Shown here one piece after another: positions 15,731 to 24,917 of a DNA stretch of 55,555 bases (within the stretch, counting starts at the first letter, position 1; each line of letters opens with the position of its first letter). This stretch comes from Bacteroidia bacterium. Lineage in GTDB: Bacteria; Bacteroidota; Bacteroidia; JADZBD01. The translations under genes were made by a program, and so were the position numbers. Where the stretch lies: positions 1 to 55,555 of the forward strand of contig JAGVMA010000032.1 of NCBI GenBank assembly GCA_020054095.1. The letters run 5' to 3'. The notes beneath the pieces are model-generated. The model was not told where the DNA came from, did no database searches, and worked only from the letters and a program-made list of their open reading frames with translations.

Positions 15731-15876
15731 AGGTCTGAGAACTTGTTTTTATCGCCATCGTCAAAACAATGCGCTGAAAATCAATTAGTTATTGATTGTT
15801 TATTGACGCAAAAACAGACAGGTCTGAGCTGTTTTTAAATTTCCCCAAAAACATACAGGTCTGAGAATATGTTTTT
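15731..15876. repeat. Three copies of AGGTCTGAG, two in stem-loops with covarying stems
   Basis: AGGTCTGAG occurs at 15731-15739, 15820-15828 and 15857-15865. Copy 2 is enclosed by AAAAACAG (15810-15817) and CTGTTTTT (15829-15836). Copy 3 is enclosed by AAAAACATA (15847-15855) and TATGTTTTT (15868-15876). The stems differ but still pair, while the loop is constant. Copy 1 is followed by a similar TTGTTTTT arm but lacks a matching left arm. Confidence 0.8.
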
Positions 15877-15979
15877 ACATTTGAAATATGAGTATGAAAA
15901 AATAAAAAATCAATAAAATCAATATTTTTGGAATAAAATGATTGCTTAATACACTTCAAAACAATAGTCAAGAACATAC

Positions 15980-17512
15980 ATGTCCAGCCGCCCATCTGAT
16001 TTTTTATTCAAACTCATAAAATCGCTCACCAGAGCCGAAAAACGCTATTATAAAATAGCCGAAGAGGCATTTAATCCGCTGGAAAATAAAATTACAGTTC
16101 ATATTTTTGATGCCATAAATAATCAAGATGAATACAACGATGAAGCATTGAAAAAAAAATTTGGCAACACATTTAACACCACCAATAAATCGCGTGTTTA
16201 TGATTCTATTCTTCGAAGCTTAGATGCTTTTCATGCCAACTCATCTATAGATGCACAAATAAAACACGATTTGCACTGTGCCGAAATATTGTATAAAAAA
16301 GGCCTTTACGACCAGTGCGCCAAACTGCTGATGAGTACAAAAAAGATGGCGCAAAAATACGAGCGTCATTCGGGCTTATTCGAGATTAACTTGTGGGAGA
16401 AAAAAATTATTGAAAAAGACAACTACTCCGGCAAAACCGAAAAAGACATTAACAGTTTTTTGCACGATGATTTATTGATAGGTGAAAAGGTGAAAAATTT
16501 TAATGATTACTGGAACATTAAAAGCCGCCTGTTTATGATACTGAACAAGCGCGGCAAAGTGCGTAACCAAGAAGAGCTTGCAAATTTTAAAAGTATTATT
16601 GATAATACGTTACTTAAAACAGTTGAAAGCGCCTTATCTACCGAAACAAAATACTTGTTTAATCATATTTACAGCGCTTATTATTTTGGAGTGGGCGATT
16701 ACACTAATTGTTCCGATTTTTTGAAACGCAACGTAGATTTAATTGAAACCAATATTCCCATTTTTGAAGAAGAGCCGAATATTTATTTTTCAGTACTCAC
16801 CAATATTATTTATGTATCGAGCCAGTTAAAAAACTATGACGATACATTTATGTATCTGCGCAAGTTGCGCGAAGTGCCACAAAAATTTAATGTAGATAAA
16901 AACGAAGATATGGAGCTGAAACTTTTTTCGAGCGCTAATAGTATCGAGATTACAATCTACAATCAGCTTGGCGAATTTGAAAGAGCAATAGAGCTTGTTC
17001 CCAAGATTGAACTCGGCCTTTTAAAATATGCCGACAATTTAAACAAAGTGCGTGTGGCTTATTTTTGCTCTTGTATCGCCATCGCTTATTTTGGTGTGGC
17101 GCAATACCAGCAGGCTTTAAAGTGGAACAACAAAATACTTAACAATAAAGATATAGATGATGTGGAAGAGGCGCACTGCCATGCCGAAATGTTTAACGTA
17201 ATCGTGCACATTGAGTTAAAGAACGATAAAATTATTCCCTACATGCTTGCATCGGCACAGCGCTATTTAAAAAACAAAAAGCGCGTTTATAAATTCGAAA
17301 ACGTGTTTTTAAATTTTGTGGGCAAGATGATAAAGGAAAAAAATAAAGCAGCCAGCAAAGATTTATATCAGCAGTTTTTAGACGACATTAACCAGCTTAG
17401 ATTAGATGCTTTTGAAAGTCGTGCTTTCGAGCATTTTGATTATGTATCTTGGGCAGAAAGTAAACTAAGCAGCTTTACTTTCAGAGATATAGTGGAACAA
17501 AAAGCAAAATAG
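15980..17512 (+). CDS. Cytoplasmic helical-repeat (TPR-like) protein, function unknown
   Basis: The 510-residue protein has no signal peptide or membrane helix. After MSSRPSDFLFKLIKSLTRAEKRYYK it is almost entirely helical with repeated Tyr/Leu/Ala spacing (for example YKKGLYDQCAKLL, YFGVGDYTNCSDFL and YFGVAQYQQALKWNN), which looks like degenerate tetratricopeptide repeats. I believe similar TPR-like proteins are widespread in Bacteroidota with no assigned role. There are no enzymatic motifs. The upstream region is unusually rich in foldbacks, which may bear on its expression. It is convergent with thiL, with 6 nt between the stops. Confidence 0.8.
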   Translation: MSSRPSDFLFKLIKSLTRAEKRYYKIAEEAFNPLENKITVHIFDAINNQDEYNDEALKKKFGNTFNTTNKSRVYDSILRSLDAFHANSSIDAQIKHDLHCAEILYKKGLYDQCAKLLMSTKKMAQKYERHSGLFEINLWEKKIIEKDNYSGKTEKDINSFLHDDLLIGEKVKNFNDYWNIKSRLFMILNKRGKVRNQEELANFKSIIDNTLLKTVESALSTETKYLFNHIYSAYYFGVGDYTNCSDFLKRNVDLIETNIPIFEEEPNIYFSVLTNIIYVSSQLKNYDDTFMYLRKLREVPQKFNVDKNEDMELKLFSSANSIEITIYNQLGEFERAIELVPKIELGLLKYADNLNKVRVAYFCSCIAIAYFGVAQYQQALKWNNKILNNKDIDDVEEAHCHAEMFNVIVHIELKNDKIIPYMLASAQRYLKNKKRVYKFENVFLNFVGKMIKEKNKAASKDLYQQFLDDINQLRLDAFESRAFEHFDYVSWAESKLSSFTFRDIVEQKAK

Positions 17513-17518
17513 CTACCA

Positions 17519-18571
17519 CTATTTTTTTAATAATGCATCCCAACCTTGTGCAGTAATTTCGTGAACTGTGCCACTGCGCGTAACCAATAACATTCCTTTT
17601 CCTACTTCAGTTATGTGGCCTATTACGGTAACATCGGCATAGTTTTTTATTTTCTCAAAATCTGCAATGTCAATCGTGAAAAGTAATTCGTAATCTTCGC
17701 CACCGTTTAAAGCACAAGTTGTGGGGTCTAACTTAAATTCATGAGCGCGCTCATTGGTCATTAAATCTATTGGTAATTTATCTTCATACAATTCGCAGCC
17801 TACATTTGATTGTGTGCAGATATGTAAAATTTCAGAGGCCAAGCCATCGCTCACATCTATCATAGCGGTAGGTTTTATTCCGAACTCTTTTAGTTTTTTA
17901 ATTACTTCGATGCGTGCTTCGGGTTTTAGCTGGCGTTCTAAAATATAGTCGTTGCCGGCTAAATCGGGCTGCACATTTGGGTTGTCTTTAAATATTGTTT
18001 TCTCGCGTTCTAAAATTTGCAGTCCCATATAAGCAGCTCCCAAATCGCCTGTAACGCATATCAAATTTTTTTCTCTTGCCCCACTTCTGTAAACCACATC
18101 GGCTTTGTTTGTAATGCCCACAGCAGTTATGCTTATTATTAATCCGCTTAGTGATGAGGTGGTATCGCCCCCCACCAAGTCAACCCCGTATCGCTCGCAT
18201 GCAAGTAAAATTCCGCTGTATAATTCTTCCACCGCTTCAATCGAAAATCTGTTTGACAATGCCACCGAAACGGTAATTTGTTTTGCTTCTGCATTCATCG
18301 CGCACACATCCGATACATTCACGGCCACCGCTTTATAGCCCAAGTGCTTTAGCGGAACATAACTCAAATCGAAATGAACTCCTTCCACCAGCATATCGGT
18401 AGTTACAACGGTGTTGGTTTCGTTTCCGCTTTCGCTTATCACGGCAGCATCATCGCCTATGCCTTTTACAGTAGTTGCGTTAGTTAATTTTACTGATTTT
18501 GAAATATGATTTATTAATCCAAATTCGCCAATTGAGCTTAATTCGGTTCGTGCGCTTTTTTCTTCAAACAT
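17519..18571 (-). CDS. thiL: Thiamine-monophosphate kinase ThiL
   Basis: ThiL phosphorylates thiamine monophosphate to the diphosphate cofactor. The 350-residue protein starts with the family-typical SSIGEFGLINHI motif and carries GIGDDAAVI (Mg-ATP binding), DMLVEGVHFDL, KAVAVNVSDVCAM, VGGDTTSS and DVSDGLASEILHI, all in order. The GGEDYELLF motif is also present near the C-terminus. Length is normal. It is a single gene on the minus strand, divergent from the SUF operon, and its own start lies about 50 nt from the SUF -33 element. Confidence 0.95.
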   Translation of the reverse strand: MFEEKSARTELSSIGEFGLINHISKSVKLTNATTVKGIGDDAAVISESGNETNTVVTTDMLVEGVHFDLSYVPLKHLGYKAVAVNVSDVCAMNAEAKQITVSVALSNRFSIEAVEELYSGILLACERYGVDLVGGDTTSSLSGLIISITAVGITNKADVVYRSGAREKNLICVTGDLGAAYMGLQILEREKTIFKDNPNVQPDLAGNDYILERQLKPEARIEVIKKLKEFGIKPTAMIDVSDGLASEILHICTQSNVGCELYEDKLPIDLMTNERAHEFKLDPTTCALNGGEDYELLFTIDIADFEKIKNYADVTVIGHITEVGKGMLLVTRSGTVHEITAQGWDALLKK

Positions 18572-18621
18572 GGCGCAAAAATAGACTAAAATTTATAGCC
18601 CAAACAAGCCAAGATATTTAC

Positions 18622-18677
18622 TTGCCCGATACCTATTTTTAGGTATATTTGTGCTGTATTTAGATTTAATCTAAATA
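18622..18677 (+). promoter_or_regulatory. SUF operon promoter with two dyad operators
   Basis: TTG (18622-18624) and TATATTTG (18644-18651) are 19 nt apart, a full match to the Bacteroidota promoter. A perfect 7-bp dyad, ATACCTA / TAGGTAT (18629-18635, 18640-18646), spans the spacer and the first bases of the -7 box. A perfect 10-bp dyad, TATTTAGATT / AATCTAAATA (18657-18666, 18668-18677), covers the expected start site (about 18658). The positions fit repressor binding. The second dyad resembles iron- or manganese-dependent DtxR-type boxes in general form, but the regulator is not known. Confidence 0.7.
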
Positions 18678-18712
18678 AATAACAAATATAAAGAACTGAA
18701 AATCAAAATAAT

Positions 18713-19039
18713 ATGATAACCGTTTCGGAAAACGCAAAACAACGTGCAATCACATTGATGCAAGAAGAAAATAAACCTACCGAGGCATTTATAAGAGTTG
18801 GAGTAGAGGGAGGCGGCTGCTCGGGCCTTTCGTATAAATTAGAATTTGATACCACCATGCGCGATGGCGACCAAGTATTTGAAGACAAGGGAATAAAAAT
18901 AGTGGTTGACAAAAAAAGTTTTTTATACCTGGTGGGCACCGAGCTGGATTATACCGGAGGGCTTAACGGAAAAGGATTTGTGTTTAACAATCCCAATGCA
19001 AATAGAACATGCGGGTGTGGCGAAAGTTTTAGTGTGTAA
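18713..19039 (+). CDS. sufA: A-type iron-sulfur carrier SufA/IscA/ErpA
   Basis: The 108-residue HesB/IscA-type protein carries the three conserved cysteines that bind an Fe-S cluster: Cys36 in EGGGCSGLSY, and Cys100 and Cys102 in TCGCG near the C-terminus. It receives clusters from the SufBCD scaffold and passes them to target proteins in the cytoplasm. It is the first gene after the SUF promoter and is followed at 3 nt by a small unknown gene and the nucleotidyltransferase, then sufB. Family members overlap, so IscA/ErpA naming is equally possible; the operon favours SufA. Confidence 0.93.
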   Translation: MITVSENAKQRAITLMQEENKPTEAFIRVGVEGGGCSGLSYKLEFDTTMRDGDQVFEDKGIKIVVDKKSFLYLVGTELDYTGGLNGKGFVFNNPNANRTCGCGESFSV

Positions 19040-19042
19040 AAA

Positions 19043-19234
19043 ATGGCAACAATCGCTTTTCATAAAACTAATAATCCGGAAATAATCGCTCATGAACGAG
19101 CCAATCTTTTTTTCGAGCTTCCGCACGCTGAGCGAATAAAAAAGGCATTTGGTTTAATGAAGCTTTCGTTACTCTTTAAAAAATCAAACATAAAACAGCC
19201 GCAAGCAAAAGGCATTGTATTAAAATTTAAGTGA
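19043..19234 (+). CDS. Small protein of unknown function, partner of a nucleotidyltransferase
   Basis: The 63-residue basic protein (MATIAFHKTNNPEIIAHERA...) has a mainly helical middle (RANLFFELPHAERIKKAFGL) and a basic end (GIVLKFK). I do not recognise a family. The gene starts 3 nt after sufA and its TGA overlaps the ATG of the nucleotidyltransferase (TGATG), so the two are coupled. Small basic proteins paired with nucleotidyltransferases occur in some toxin-antitoxin-like modules, which is the best contextual guess. No DNA-binding motif is obvious. Confidence 0.65.
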   Translation: MATIAFHKTNNPEIIAHERANLFFELPHAERIKKAFGLMKLSLLFKKSNIKQPQAKGIVLKFK

Positions 19235-19710
19235 TGGATATTTTTGAAGAAGAGATACTTGTTTTTTTTCGATTACTTAATAAATACAAAGTAAGGTTTT
19301 TGCTCGTTGGCGGATTAGCAGTGAATTATCACGGGCACTCTCGCACCACAGGCGATGTTGACTTGTGGATTGACGAATCGGGGGAAAACAGAAAAAAATT
19401 AGTTGCTGCATTACAAGAGAGAGAAATAGATGGTTGCGAGGCATTTTTAACTTATCCGCTTGTTGCAGGTTTTGCCGAAATATTATTGGACAATGGTATT
19501 TACATTGATTTAATGGGCAGTTTGCAGTTTTTTACTTACGACAAGTTTGAAGAATGTTATACGATTTCAGAAAAATTTCTGATCGAAAAAGATTTAGAAA
19601 TAAAAGTGCTGCACATAAATAAACTGATAGAAGAGAAAGAAAAATCAAACCGATTGAAAGATAAAGAAGACGCAATACAGCTAAGAAAAATTAATAAACT
19701 AAATGGCTAA
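19234..19710 (+). CDS. Nucleotidyltransferase-fold protein embedded in the SUF operon
   Basis: This 158-residue protein is a minimal nucleotidyltransferase. It has GG (residues 26-27, in [23 protein letters not shown]), followed by Asp41 and Asp43, the usual GG...DxD metal-binding pattern. A conserved Asp after the YIDLMG strand is the third acidic site. It resembles the stand-alone or AbiEii-like branch, not tRNA-CCA or polyA enzymes. I start at the ATG at 19234, which overlaps the stop of the small gene upstream. The end overlaps the sufB start by 8 nt. The substrate is not known; its position inside an iron-sulfur assembly operon is unusual. Confidence 0.8.
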   Translation: MDIFEEEILVFFRLLNKYKVRFLLVGGLAVNYHGHSRTTGDVDLWIDESGENRKKLVAALQEREIDGCEAFLTYPLVAGFAEILLDNGIYIDLMGSLQFFTYDKFEECYTISEKFLIEKDLEIKVLHINKLIEEKEKSNRLKDKEDAIQLRKINKLNG

Positions 19711-21154
19711 CGAAATATTACAAGAGCATATAAACAGCGATTACAAATACGGTTTTGTTACCGATATTGAAACCGACAATGCTCCAAAAGGATTGAATGA
19801 AGACATTATTAGGTTTATTTCTAAAAAGAAAAACGAACCCGAATGGATGTTGGACTATCGCTTAAAAGCTTTCCGTTATTGGCTTACACTTGAAGAACCT
19901 AATTGGGCGCATGTAAAATACTCCAAACCTAATTTTCAAGACATTATTTATTACTCGGCTCCCAAGCCCAAAAAAGAACTAAAAAGTTTGGATGAAGTTG
20001 ATCCTGAGTTGCTAAAAACATTTGAGAAATTAGGTATTTCATTAGAGGAGCAAAAACGCTTGAGCGGAGTGGAAAGTAAAATTGCAGTAGATGCCGTTAT
20101 TGATAGTGTATCGGTGAAAACTACATTTAAAGAAACGCTTTCTGAAAAAGGAATTATTTTTTGCTCGTTCAGCGAAGCCGTGCAAGAGCACCCGGAATTG
20201 GTAAAAAAATACATGGGCAGCGTGGTGCCACACACCGATAATTTTTATGCAGCATTGAATGCCGCAGTTTTCAGCGATGGCTCGTTCTGTTATATCCCCA
20301 AAGGGGTGCGTTGCCCAATGGAACTGTCAACCTATTTCCGGATTAATTCGGCAGGCACCGGCCAATTTGAGCGCACACTTCTAATTGCCGATGACGATGC
20401 TTACGTTAGCTACTTAGAAGGTTGCACTGCGCCCATGCGCGATGAAAATCAATTACACGCTGCGGTGGTAGAAATTGTAGCACACAAAAATGCGGAAGTA
20501 AAATACAGCACTGTTCAAAATTGGTATCCGGGCGATAAAGATGGCAAGGGCGGCATTTTTAATTTTGTTACCAAGCGTGGAATTTGTTTAGAAAACAATT
20601 CTAAAATTTCGTGGACACAAGTTGAAACCGGTTCGGCAGTTACCTGGAAATACCCTTCCGTGATTTTAAAAGGCGACAATTCAGTTGGCGAATTTTACTC
20701 AGTTGCGGTTACCAATAATTATCAGCAAGCCGACACAGGTACCAAAATGATGCACTTAGGAAAAAATACGCGCAGCACAATTATATCAAAAGGAATTTCG
20801 GCCGGCTTTAGTAACAATAGCTATCGTGGGCTGGTTCGTATCAATAAAGGCGCAAGCAATTCACGCAATTTTTCACAATGCGATAGTTTGCTGATGGGCG
20901 ATAAATGCGGTGCACACACTTTTCCGTACATCGAAATAAAAGATAAAACCGGAATTGTTGAACATGAAGCCACCACAAGCAAAATAGGCGAAGACCAATT
21001 GTTTTATTGCAACCAACGCGGCATTGATACCGAAAAAGCTATCGGTTTAATTGTGAATGGATATTGCAAAGAAGTATTAAATAAACTGCCAATGGAATTT
21101 GCGGTGGAAGCGCAAAAGTTGTTGGCGGTATCATTAGAGGGTTCAGTAGGTTAA
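19703..21154 (+). CDS. sufB: Fe-S assembly scaffold protein SufB
   Basis: The 483-residue protein is a full-length SufB. It has [16 protein letters not shown] near the start, [15 protein letters not shown], the [15 protein letters not shown] segment, [22 protein letters not shown] and the long beta-helix region ending in the conserved RGID motif. With SufC and SufD it forms the complex on which Fe-S clusters are built from the SufS/SufE sulfur supply. The start overlaps the nucleotidyltransferase by 8 nt. Length and motifs are normal. Confidence 0.97.
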   Translation: MANEILQEHINSDYKYGFVTDIETDNAPKGLNEDIIRFISKKKNEPEWMLDYRLKAFRYWLTLEEPNWAHVKYSKPNFQDIIYYSAPKPKKELKSLDEVDPELLKTFEKLGISLEEQKRLSGVESKIAVDAVIDSVSVKTTFKETLSEKGIIFCSFSEAVQEHPELVKKYMGSVVPHTDNFYAALNAAVFSDGSFCYIPKGVRCPMELSTYFRINSAGTGQFERTLLIADDDAYVSYLEGCTAPMRDENQLHAAVVEIVAHKNAEVKYSTVQNWYPGDKDGKGGIFNFVTKRGICLENNSKISWTQVETGSAVTWKYPSVILKGDNSVGEFYSVAVTNNYQQADTGTKMMHLGKNTRSTIISKGISAGFSNNSYRGLVRINKGASNSRNFSQCDSLLMGDKCGAHTFPYIEIKDKTGIVEHEATTSKIGEDQLFYCNQRGIDTEKAIGLIVNGYCKEVLNKLPMEFAVEAQKLLAVSLEGSVG

Positions 21155-21164
21155 AAATAAAATT

Positions 21165-21929
21165 ATGCTAAAAATTAAAAATTTGTACGCGTCAATAGAC
21201 GGAAAAGAAATTATAAAAGGAATAAACCTCGAAGTAAAAGCAGGTGAAGTGCATGCCATCATGGGCCCTAATGGCTCGGGCAAAAGCACACTTTCATCCG
21301 TGCTGGCTGGCCGCGAAGACTATGAAGTAACGCAAGGCGAAGTAATTTTCAATGCAAAAAATTTATTGGAGCTTGCTCCCGAAGAGCGTGCGCGCGAAGG
21401 CGTTTTCCTTGCATTTCAATATCCGGTAGAAATTCCGGGAGTGAGCAATATTAATTTTTTGAAAACTGCTTTAGCCGAAATAAGAGCGTACAAAGGACTG
21501 CCGCCTTTAGAAACAAAAGATTTTTTAAAACTTGTGAAAGAAAAACAAGCCTTGGTTGAATTACAAGGTTCGCTTGCTAACCGTAGTGTTAACGAAGGAT
21601 TTAGCGGAGGTGAAAAAAAACGCAACGAAATTTTTCAGATGGCAATGCTTGAACCCACACTTGCAATTTTAGATGAAACCGATAGCGGATTAGATATTGA
21701 CGCGCTCCGTATTGTAGCCGATGGTGTAAATAAATTGCGTTCGAAAGAGCGCTCTTTTGTAGTGATTACGCATTACCAGCGGTTGCTCGAATACATTGTC
21801 CCGGATTTTGTTCATGTATTGTACAACGGAAAAATTGTGAAATCAGGCACAAAAGAATTAGCGCTTGAGTTAGAGGCAAAAGGTTACGATTGGATAAAAA
21901 AAGAATTAGGCGAAAAGATTGAAGCATAG
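21165..21929 (+). CDS. sufC: Fe-S assembly ATPase SufC
   Basis: The 254-residue ABC-type ATPase has Walker A GPNGSGKST (about 35-43), the SGGEKKRNEI signature, Walker B LAILDETDSGLD and the switch His in VITHYQR. SufC drives conformational changes in the SufBCD scaffold; it is soluble and has no membrane partner. It lies 10 nt after sufB and 2 nt before sufD in the same operon. All motifs are intact. Confidence 0.97.
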   Translation: MLKIKNLYASIDGKEIIKGINLEVKAGEVHAIMGPNGSGKSTLSSVLAGREDYEVTQGEVIFNAKNLLELAPEERAREGVFLAFQYPVEIPGVSNINFLKTALAEIRAYKGLPPLETKDFLKLVKEKQALVELQGSLANRSVNEGFSGGEKKRNEIFQMAMLEPTLAILDETDSGLDIDALRIVADGVNKLRSKERSFVVITHYQRLLEYIVPDFVHVLYNGKIVKSGTKELALELEAKGYDWIKKELGEKIEA

Positions 21930-21931
21930 CT

Positions 21932-23236
21932 ATGACCGTTACAGAAAAAATAAGCAGTACTGAGAAATTAGCGCTGCTGATAGAAAAAGAATTTAAAAAG
22001 GATAGCATAAGCAACTTGCGTAGCAATGCCCTGAAAAGTTTTATTAAACAAGGACTGCCCGGCAGAAAAAATGAAGAGTATAAATATTCACCCACAGAAA
22101 AGTTGTTCTCATCGGATTTAGAAATTTTATCTGCAACAAAAAACAAGATTGATATAATCTCTTTTTTAGTGCCTGAACTAAATGCGAATGTGGTTGTTAT
22201 CGTCAACGGTATTTTTAGCGAATCGCTTTCAGCGATTACAGATTTGCCCAACGGAGTTTTACTGAAAAGTTTACGAGTTGCATTTAATGAGCATAGCGAA
22301 CTCGTAAAAAAATATTTTGCAAAAACAGCCGATATTAGCACCGATGCTATTATTGCAGCAAACACCGCATTGGTAAATGATGGTGTTTTTCTTTATGTTC
22401 CGCAGTCAGTAGCGATGGCAAAACCATTACACATTTTAAATATTATTAGTTCTGATAAAGAAGGATTAGCTAACACGCGTCATTTATTTATCGCAGAAAA
22501 TAATGCTTCAGTAAATATTGTAGAACGTTTCGAGACAGTTAATCTTCCCGTTAAGACAATAAACAATACACTTTCCGAAGTGATAGTAAACGATGAAGCA
22601 AATGTGAAATATTACAAACTGCAAAACGATTGCGAAAACGGAAACCAAATAAATACTACGGTAGCAACTGTTGGCAACCTAGCGCATTTTGATACTAACA
22701 CCATAACACTTAATGGCGGCTGGATTAGAAATAATTTAACTATCAAAATAAACGGAGAGCATAGCGAAGCGCATCTTAACGGGCTATTTATAACAACCGA
22801 CAATCTGCATGTGGATAACCACACTGCGGTTGACCACAATGTGCCCAATTGCCAGAGCAACCAATTATACAAAGGAGTACTCAACGATAAATCTACCGGA
22901 GTGTTTAACGGAAAAATTTATGTAAAAAAGGATGCTCAAAAAACAAATGCTTACCAAAGTTCAAAAAATATTTTGCTGAGCGATAATGCCACCATTAATA
23001 CTAAGCCGCAGCTAGAGATTTATGCCGATGATGTGCGTTGCTCGCATGGCTCATCCACGGGCCGTATTGATGCCGATGCGTTATTTTATTTGCGCGCAAG
23101 AGGGTTGAGCGATGCAAGTGCAAGAAAACTATTAATGCTAGCTTTCGCAAATGACGTTTTAAACACCATACAAATTGAGCCGTTAAAAAACTATCTAATT
23201 ACATTGGTAGAACAAAAAATGCAATCGTTAAAATAA
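21932..23236 (+). CDS. sufD: Fe-S assembly protein SufD
   Basis: SufD is the SufB-like partner in the SufBC2D scaffold. The 434-residue protein has the N-terminal helical part with RKNEEYKYSPTEKL, a divergent middle, and the well conserved beta-helix end: VDNHTAVDHNVPNC, SNQLYKGVLNDKSTGVFNGK, QKTNAYQSSKNILLSD, KPQLEIYADDVRCSHG and RIDADALFYLRARGL. It is more divergent than SufB, as usual. It is 2 nt after sufC and 5 nt before sufS. Confidence 0.96.
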   Translation: MTVTEKISSTEKLALLIEKEFKKDSISNLRSNALKSFIKQGLPGRKNEEYKYSPTEKLFSSDLEILSATKNKIDIISFLVPELNANVVVIVNGIFSESLSAITDLPNGVLLKSLRVAFNEHSELVKKYFAKTADISTDAIIAANTALVNDGVFLYVPQSVAMAKPLHILNIISSDKEGLANTRHLFIAENNASVNIVERFETVNLPVKTINNTLSEVIVNDEANVKYYKLQNDCENGNQINTTVATVGNLAHFDTNTITLNGGWIRNNLTIKINGEHSEAHLNGLFITTDNLHVDNHTAVDHNVPNCQSNQLYKGVLNDKSTGVFNGKIYVKKDAQKTNAYQSSKNILLSDNATINTKPQLEIYADDVRCSHGSSTGRIDADALFYLRARGLSDASARKLLMLAFANDVLNTIQIEPLKNYLITLVEQKMQSLK

Positions 23237-23241
23237 ACAGT

Positions 23242-24480
23242 GTGGAAGTGCTAAGCAAAGAAAATATTGACATAGAAAAAATTAGAGCGCAGTTTCCTAT
23301 TTTGCAAAAAAGCATAAACGGCAAGCCGCTCGTTTATTTTGATAGCGGTGCTACTTCACAAAAACCAATTCAAGTAATTGACGCTATTAATGCGTATTAT
23401 AAAAATCAAAACAGTAATATACATCGTGGCGTACACACGCTAAGCAGTGAAATCACTGTTGCTTATGAAAACGCCCGCACCACTATTCAAAAATACATTA
23501 ATGCCAAGCGCGCCCACGAAATAATTTTTACAAGCGGAACTACTGATAGCATTAATTTAGTAGCACATTCATTCGGCAAAAAATATATTACCGCGGGCGA
23601 TGAAATTATTATTTCAGCTATGGAACATCACAGCAATATTTTGCCTTGGCAACTATTGTGTGAAGAAAAAAATGCTGTTTTAAAAATTATTCCGGTGAGC
23701 GAGAGTGGTGAGTTATTGTTAGACGAGTACAAAAAATTACTCAACGCAAAAACCAAATTAGTTGCCGCTACACATGTTTCAAACACACTTGGCACTATTA
23801 ATCCTGTGAAAAAAATCATTGAAATGGCGCACCAATTTAACGCTGCAGTTTTAATTGATGGCGCACAGGCAATTCCTCACACCAAAGTGGATGTACAAAA
23901 CATAGATGCTGATTTTTATTGTTTCAGCGGCCATAAAGCTTATGGTCCCACCGGAGTTGGTATATTATATGGAAAAGAAAAATGGTTAAACGAAATGCCC
24001 CCATACAAAGTGGGAGGAGGAACTATTAAAACGGTTTCGTTTTCTAAAACAGTTTATGCCGATTTGCCATTAAAGTTTGAAGCCGGTACTCCGCATATTG
24101 CAGGCGGAATTGGATTGGCCGCTGCAATTAATTACATCAATGCAATAGGAATTGAAAACATTAATTCGCACGAGCATGAGATTTTAACTTACGCAACCGA
24201 GCGCTTATTATCAATAAATGGATTAAAAATTATTGGTAACGCAAAAAATAAAGCCGGGGTAATTTCATTTGTGGTTAACGACTTACATCCGCTTGATATA
24301 GGAACAATTTTAGATAAATACGGAATTGCGGTTAGAACAGGGCATCACTGCACACAGCCGCTCATGGAGCATTATTGCGTTCCCGGAACGGTACGAGTTT
24401 CATTAGCGGTTTACAATACAAAAGAAGAAATTGATAGTTTGATAGAAGCGTTAAACAAAGCAATAAAAATGTTGCAATGA
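23242..24480 (+). CDS. sufS: Cysteine desulfurase SufS
   Basis: SufS takes sulfur from cysteine as an enzyme persulfide and hands it to SufE. The 412-residue PLP enzyme has the Schiff-base Lys at 232 (SGHKAYGPTG) and the active-site Cys at 370 (RTGHHCTQPL), with the N-terminal VYFDSGATSQKP motif. I keep the GTG start at 23242 because MEVLSKENIDIEKIR leads naturally into the family start and no closer ATG fits. The stop overlaps the sufE start (ATGA). Confidence 0.97.
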   Translation: MEVLSKENIDIEKIRAQFPILQKSINGKPLVYFDSGATSQKPIQVIDAINAYYKNQNSNIHRGVHTLSSEITVAYENARTTIQKYINAKRAHEIIFTSGTTDSINLVAHSFGKKYITAGDEIIISAMEHHSNILPWQLLCEEKNAVLKIIPVSESGELLLDEYKKLLNAKTKLVAATHVSNTLGTINPVKKIIEMAHQFNAAVLIDGAQAIPHTKVDVQNIDADFYCFSGHKAYGPTGVGILYGKEKWLNEMPPYKVGGGTIKTVSFSKTVYADLPLKFEAGTPHIAGGIGLAAAINYINAIGIENINSHEHEILTYATERLLSINGLKIIGNAKNKAGVISFVVNDLHPLDIGTILDKYGIAVRTGHHCTQPLMEHYCVPGTVRVSLAVYNTKEEIDSLIEALNKAIKMLQ

Positions 24481-24917
24481 GTATTAGCGAAATTGAAAAC
24501 GAAATAATTGAAGCGTTTGAATTATTTGGCGATGATTGGGAAGCGAAATACGAGCACTTGATTGATTTAGGAAAATCAGTGCCGATCATAGATGAAAAGT
24601 TTAAAACCGATGACAGATTGATAAAGGGTTGCCAAAGCAGAGTATGGCTAAGAACAGAAATGGTAAACGATAAAATAATTTATACTGCCGATAGCGATGC
24701 CATTATAACCAAAGGAATTGTAGCACTTATGGTTAGCGTTTTATCTAACCACACGGCCGATGAAATTATTAATGCAGAATTAAATTTTATAAACACCATT
24801 GGTTTAAAAGAACATTTGTCGCCCACGCGCGCCAATGGATTAGTGAATATGATTAAACAAATGAAACTGGATGCACTTGCATTCAAAAACAGCATTAACA
24901 ATGTCGGCAATAATTAA
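24477..24917 (+). CDS. sufE: Sulfur acceptor protein SufE
   Basis: The 146-residue SufE accepts persulfide sulfur from SufS on Cys52 (LIKGCQSRVWL), matching the E. coli site almost exactly in number. WEAKYEHLIDLGK near the start is another family motif. The coding sequence overlaps sufS by 4 nt and the downstream DUF59 gene by 17 nt, so translation of the three is probably coupled. Confidence 0.96.
   Translation: MSISEIENEIIEAFELFGDDWEAKYEHLIDLGKSVPIIDEKFKTDDRLIKGCQSRVWLRTEMVNDKIIYTADSDAIITKGIVALMVSVLSNHTADEIINAELNFINTIGLKEHLSPTRANGLVNMIKQMKLDALAFKNSINNVGNN

Larger units (their letters stand above)
15556..15979. other. Intergenic region rich in foldbacks
   Basis: About 420 bases between divergent genes hold no credible gene. 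They contain a long GC-rich hairpin (15598-15658), three copies of AGGTCTGAG (15731-15876) and a TATTTTTG box at 15923-15930 that could be the -7 element for the plus-strand gene at 15980. Confidence 0.6.
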
